Positions 60,055-64,000 of a DNA stretch of 64,000 nt are shown piece by piece (within the stretch, counting starts at the first letter, position 1; each line of letters begins with the position of its first letter). Source of the stretch: Glandiceps talaboti. Taxonomy: Eukaryota > Hemichordata > Enteropneusta > Spengelidae. Under the pieces are notes generated by a model, which did no database searches, was not told where the DNA came from, and worked only from the letters and a program-made list of their open reading frames with translations. The position numbers and the translations under genes were made by a program. The DNA lies in contig NC_135564.1 of NCBI RefSeq assembly GCF_964340395.1, forward strand, positions 4,394,861 through 4,458,860, given 5' to 3'.

Positions 60055-61294
60055 GTGAGCTTACAATGTAATTAAACTCACACACTGGCCTGCCTTGAGT
60101 AACAAAAGTGATTAATATTTGGTATCAAAATATAATATAGTGAGTTGTTTTCAACTCTAGTTTTTAAATCTACTATCTAGCTATATCTTTATTAACATGA
60201 TTCATTTAAAGATAACTAAAAAAATACAAAAACCAATAAGTTATAACTCTGGTGTGGACGGCAGAGAAATGACTTTTGGACGGAACTTGTTGCGAAGTCA
60301 TGATGCATGGAAGTGTTTGTACTGTTATTGATGTACAGGATTATACGCCTATACTGGCTCCTATAACTGTCTTCGTTATTTTGTTTTTTCATATCTTTGT
60401 CATTTTTATAGAGATAACTTAATGAACTGAAAATGTACCAAGTGCAATGTATAATTGTGTCGTTCAACTAGGGGATCTCATTCCAATTCAACCCTCTAAC
60501 CTAACGCACTATTTACTTCCAAACATGTTGTCGTCATTCGCTATTTACTAGTAAATGTATTAATCTCAGATCTCAAACTATTAAAAAGAATGTTCACAAT
60601 ACCAGACGACTTCTGACATCTGGCCACGTTAAAATGTGCGCGTTTGGGGGGGGGGGTGTCAGTTGGGATGGGGGGGGGGGGCTGTATTGACCTAAATGTC
60701 AATTTCTAGTCCGTTGCAAGTTTTACCCATTATTTCATCGTAGTGCAAATGAAATTAAATAAGCAATGGGACAAAACACAACAATGTCCAATGGACCACA
60801 GACATAGTATCTAGGTAAAAGCCTGCTGTCACTTATGGTTGTTCAATAAAATGATATATTGTCCCGTTACATAGACTAGACTGACCCTGTATATCTATGA
60901 AACTTTACATAGCCATCGAATGGTTATGTAATGGTTATTTGGAATAAATTAACAGCAATTAATTAGTGAAATCAATTACTCATAAGAACGGACACACGCT
61001 GTTTGGTTAATAATCTAAGTCGCCGGACTGTAAGTGTTTGGTGGGCTATGAGAAAAAACCATGTTGTACCAAGTCACAAATATTTGTTGAACACTGTCAG
61101 CTGTTAGTTCAATCGTCAAAGCAAGAACAGTGAGAAATCACTATTGATTCCGATGCTAAGTCTTGAGGTCACAACTCACGTTCCATTCACAAATTTAAAA
61201 AAACAACAACAACAAAAAACCAAAAAGAATGCAACTACTAATAAAAATGAATGTAACCAAGATATAAATAAATATCATGGCATCTCTTGGGTTT

Positions 61295-61560
61295 ACACGA
61301 CGTCACCACAACGTCATTATTATAAATCGTGGCACCCAATCAAGTTCCTATACGTCACCACAACGTCATTATTATAAATCGTGGCACCCAATCAAAAAGT
61401 TCCTATACGTCACCACAACGTCATTATTGTAAATCGTGGCACCCAATCAAAAAGTTCCTATACGTCACCAAGACGTCATTATGTAAATCGTGGCACCCAA
61501 TCAAGTTCCTATACGTCACACGACGTCATTATGTAAATCGTGGCACCCAATCAAGTTTTT
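61295..61560. repeat. 50-57-bp tandem repeat, five copies
   Basis: Units contain 'cgtcaccacaacgtcattat', 'aaatcgtggcacccaatcaa' and 'gttcctata', with indels of 3-6 bp between units. Each unit carries ACGTCA twice (CRE half-site sequence) and a CCAAT pentamer. Confidence 0.88.
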
Positions 61561-62909
61561 ACATGTCTCTTTCAAAAGTTTCTCTAAATACAACTTGAGT
61601 CGAACTAAAATATTTCATACATTTCGTAACTAATATCGATTCCACTATGAAATCGATCAAAATACTGAATTGAAAATTTTCGTAAAATTTACAGATTGTC
61701 TTCTGAGTTTCTTGTAAAATTTGGCTGCCTAATGGTTATAATAGCCATGGAATATTCAACGGCATCTAAAAGACGGAAATACCAAGTTCTCCTTAGGCCC
61801 CCAACATAGTTGCAGACAGTTTTAAAAATTGGTAGACAGGACCTTTTTTCTCCATTGTGTTTCGAGTCGTTCATCCAATCAATATATCCAACGTTGCTCA
61901 GTTTACTGGTTAAATACCAATTACAAGTATAAAGCCGATAGAGTACATTTATATTGTGATTTCGTAATACCTAGGTCCTTACGATTAATAGACATCTCCG
62001 TTTCTTTGTTATACGTCTTTGACTATTGATTTTCCTGGGTTTTTAAAATGTCGCAAGTCCTCAAACAAATGTCAATTGGTTTCACGGACGGTTTGCATAG
62101 ATATGTATGTTAAATTTCTATACAGACCCAACATCAAATAGGGTTCTAAAATAGTGATGAATTTAAATGAAATCATCTTTATCGAGATTCAGAAGGTCCG
62201 ATTAAAGATTCACGTGCTTGTGTTCTATAAACAGACATCGCCGAAAAGTATCATTGCTTTGGACATGGAGAACTAAATCTCAGACAACTGTCGTGGACTG
62301 CTGGGAATATATTTTGAAGAAATGGAATAAATATTGGATACTATATTATAGACATGGTACATTATTTACAGGCTAAACATCAACAGTTGATAAAACTTTT
62401 CAATGACTGCCATGCAACCATGCTACAACATGACAAGTGTGAAGCATTGAGGAAAAAACACTTGTTGTATATTTCGGGGGCGGGGGGGATAATGAGCGTA
62501 GTCTGTAATTTTTTCTCCAAACTATTTTTAAGCCTCGGTTATTCTTTTGTGTGTATCCCCTCTTCATCAGATCCTGTACAGATCCTGTATAGATACCAAC
62601 CATAAATGTACACAGGTGGATTACGACTTACGAACACGGGTGAAACTTCAGACCACTATGGTCTGATGAGATTACACATAAGCTGAAATCATGGAGTGAA
62701 TTCGACAAACGACGTGCATCACTCCGCTCATAGCTTTAGGCGTTGAAACAGTGCCGATGAATACCCGGATGGAGGAATTTGTTATTCCAATAAAAAAATA
62801 GTCCGTACTTCATAAACTACCAAACTGTTGTAGTGGACTTGAGTTCAGACATTTCAGAGGTATATAATCTAAACAAAAAAGTGAGACCTTGATATTCCAA
62901 GACGTTCTG

Positions 62910-64000
62910 TTACCTCGTATTGCCTTGCTTAGGTACATGGGCGATTGAGTCATTGGTCGACTTTGAACCCTGTGCTTGTGACGATGATGGGGGTTCTAAA
63001 GTACTCTCTTTCCGATTTAAAGACTTTGTCATCCTCCCTGTAGTTTTAAATTGTTGCTGAGTTATACCAGGTCTTCTAACACCTATTAGAGGTTTCGAAG
63101 CTTCTCTCGTAATTGTTTGTTCTACCGGTGACCGCGATCCTTGTTGAGTTTTTGGTCTCTCGTTCTGTACAGTTTCTTTATCGTCCTTTTTCTGTGGAGT
63201 TCCATCTCGCCTTTTGGCGTTACTTTGTAAATAATCGTCATCACCAACACTTAACGCTTTTATGTCTTGCTGTTGATTCCAAGCTTTATCGAACTTTTTC
63301 TGTTCCTCTCTTTTCCTAGCGCTACTCGGTGAGACAGGACTCGGAGTTGATTTACCATCATTATGGAGAGATGATGGACGGCTGATAGCTGGTGGACGTC
63401 CACCTTGCCTTGTGATAGGCCTTTCTGGAGAAATTCTAGAATTCCTCTGAGCAGTGGTTGGCCGAACCGGAGAAGCAGGTGTCTTTGGCCTACTTGGCGA
63501 AACTGACGAAGTCCTTTTAGCAGTTTGTGGCCGACTAACCGAAGACGGAGTTGATTTTCCTGTCTGTGGCCTATTGGCTGCAGTACTTTGAGTCTGTTGC
63601 CGTACACCGGAAGTAGATGGTACAGCAACTTTAGCATTTTGCTGTTGTGCTACAGTTTCGCCATCTTTGATATTTATAGCAGTTACCGGAGTTTTAGCTG
63701 TTTCACCATCTGTTCTATTTTCGACATCACTTTCATTTACGACAGCGCAACTGCTTACACTTTGTTTCCTACGCAATGAGTCTGTATACAAGTGATTTAC
63801 ACTGGCACCATCCGGCATATCTCTTAAGAAACCAGTCACTTTTATATCCCATGTCACTTCACCAGCTTCCTCCGATATGTTTGTATGTTGTCGCTCAATA
63901 TCTGCGTCCTTTGTTTTATCTTTTTTATCTGAACTCTTGGCATCTTTTTGGCCAGAGTCTTTCGATTTTTTATCTCCTTTCTTGGAAGCATAATATTCAT
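62910..64000 (-). CDS. basic Ser/Pro/Arg-rich protein, C-terminal exon
   Basis: I do not recognise the family. The minus-strand frame is open from the window edge to a TAA at 62910-62912 (362 residues visible plus a partial codon), so the start and any upstream exons lie beyond 64000. The order visible is: a Lys/Asp-rich charged stretch at the edge (KKGDKKSKDSGQKDAKSSDK), a short less disordered block (EVTWDIKVTGFLRDMPDG), then a long disordered basic region with about seven irregular repeats of a RP-x-T...S-x-x-S type (SRPQTAKRTSSVSPSRPKT and similar), a Lys/Arg/Glu patch (SSARKREEQKKFDKAWNQQQ) and a Gln/Ser-rich tail. The Ser-Pro and Thr-Pro sites and the charge recall microtubule-associated tails, but that is only resemblance. 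Overlapping frames on both strands are shadows. Confidence 0.75.
   Translation of the reverse strand, partial: EYYASKKGDKKSKDSGQKDAKSSDKKDKTKDADIERQHTNISEEAGEVTWDIKVTGFLRDMPDGASVNHLYTDSLRRKQSVSSCAVVNESDVENRTDGETAKTPVTAINIKDGETVAQQQNAKVAVPSTSGVRQQTQSTAANRPQTGKSTPSSVSRPQTAKRTSSVSPSRPKTPASPVRPTTAQRNSRISPERPITRQGGRPPAISRPSSLHNDGKSTPSPVSPSSARKREEQKKFDKAWNQQQDIKALSVGDDDYLQSNAKRRDGTPQKKDDKETVQNERPKTQQGSRSPVEQTITREASKPLIGVRRPGITQQQFKTTGRMTKSLNRKESTLEPPSSSQAQGSKSTNDSIAHVPKQGNTR

Larger units (their letters stand above)
49648..62909. other. DEF8 3' flank and gene-free region
   Basis: From 49648 the DEF8 3'UTR presumably extends for some hundreds of bases. Beyond it I see no exon on either strand. The long frames at 53063-53626, 55938-56518, 56777-57177 and 61329-61598 are all readings through tandem repeats. 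Unique-looking stretches without recognisable content are 50480-52230, 53600-54330, 56570-56810, 57960-58700 and 61600-62900, apart from short homopolymers (G runs near 60644 and 60670). Confidence 0.55.

Overview
This is a gene-sparse, AT-rich animal nuclear sequence. Introns have GT..AG borders, the genes are far apart, and the DNA between them is full of microsatellites, minisatellites, foldback elements/MITEs and a tRNA-derived SINE. The protein matches and repeat types suggest a marine invertebrate, perhaps a non-vertebrate deuterostome (hemichordate or lancelet-like). The species cannot be fixed from the sequence alone.

Layout. 1-14 kb: no gene seen; foldback elements, a SINE, tandem repeats and a 1.28-kb terminal-inverted-repeat element. 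14.3-15.4 kb (-): the first two coding exons of an unrecognised secreted protein with a signal peptide and a furin-type site. 15.4-25.7 kb: mostly repeats, including a long palindrome between two (TA)n arrays, plus two weak small ORFs. 25.8-30.1 kb (+): a complete five-coding-exon creatinase gene with a mitochondrial-type presequence. 32.2-36.6 kb (-): ATP synthase epsilon subunit, three small exons, with a probable 2.5-kb mobile element filling most of intron 2. 36.6-37.3 kb: a divergent promoter region. 38.2-49.6 kb (+): a complete DEF8 gene with 12 coding exons. 49.6-62.9 kb: no gene seen; large tandem arrays and foldback elements. 62.9-64.0 kb (-): the 3' coding exon of an unrecognised basic Ser/Pro/Arg-rich protein that runs off the window.

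Gene relations. Creatinase and ATP5F1E are convergent; ATP5F1E and DEF8 are divergent. The most notable locus is the creatinase. It aligns without large gaps to the bacterial creatine amidinohydrolase, keeps the known active-site residues, and has an added Arg-rich N-terminus. This implies breakdown of creatine to sarcosine and urea inside mitochondria, the compartment that also holds sarcosine dehydrogenase and mitochondrial creatine kinase. The two recognised neighbours (an ATP synthase subunit and a lysosome-positioning adaptor) share no obvious pathway; the adjacency may be chance.
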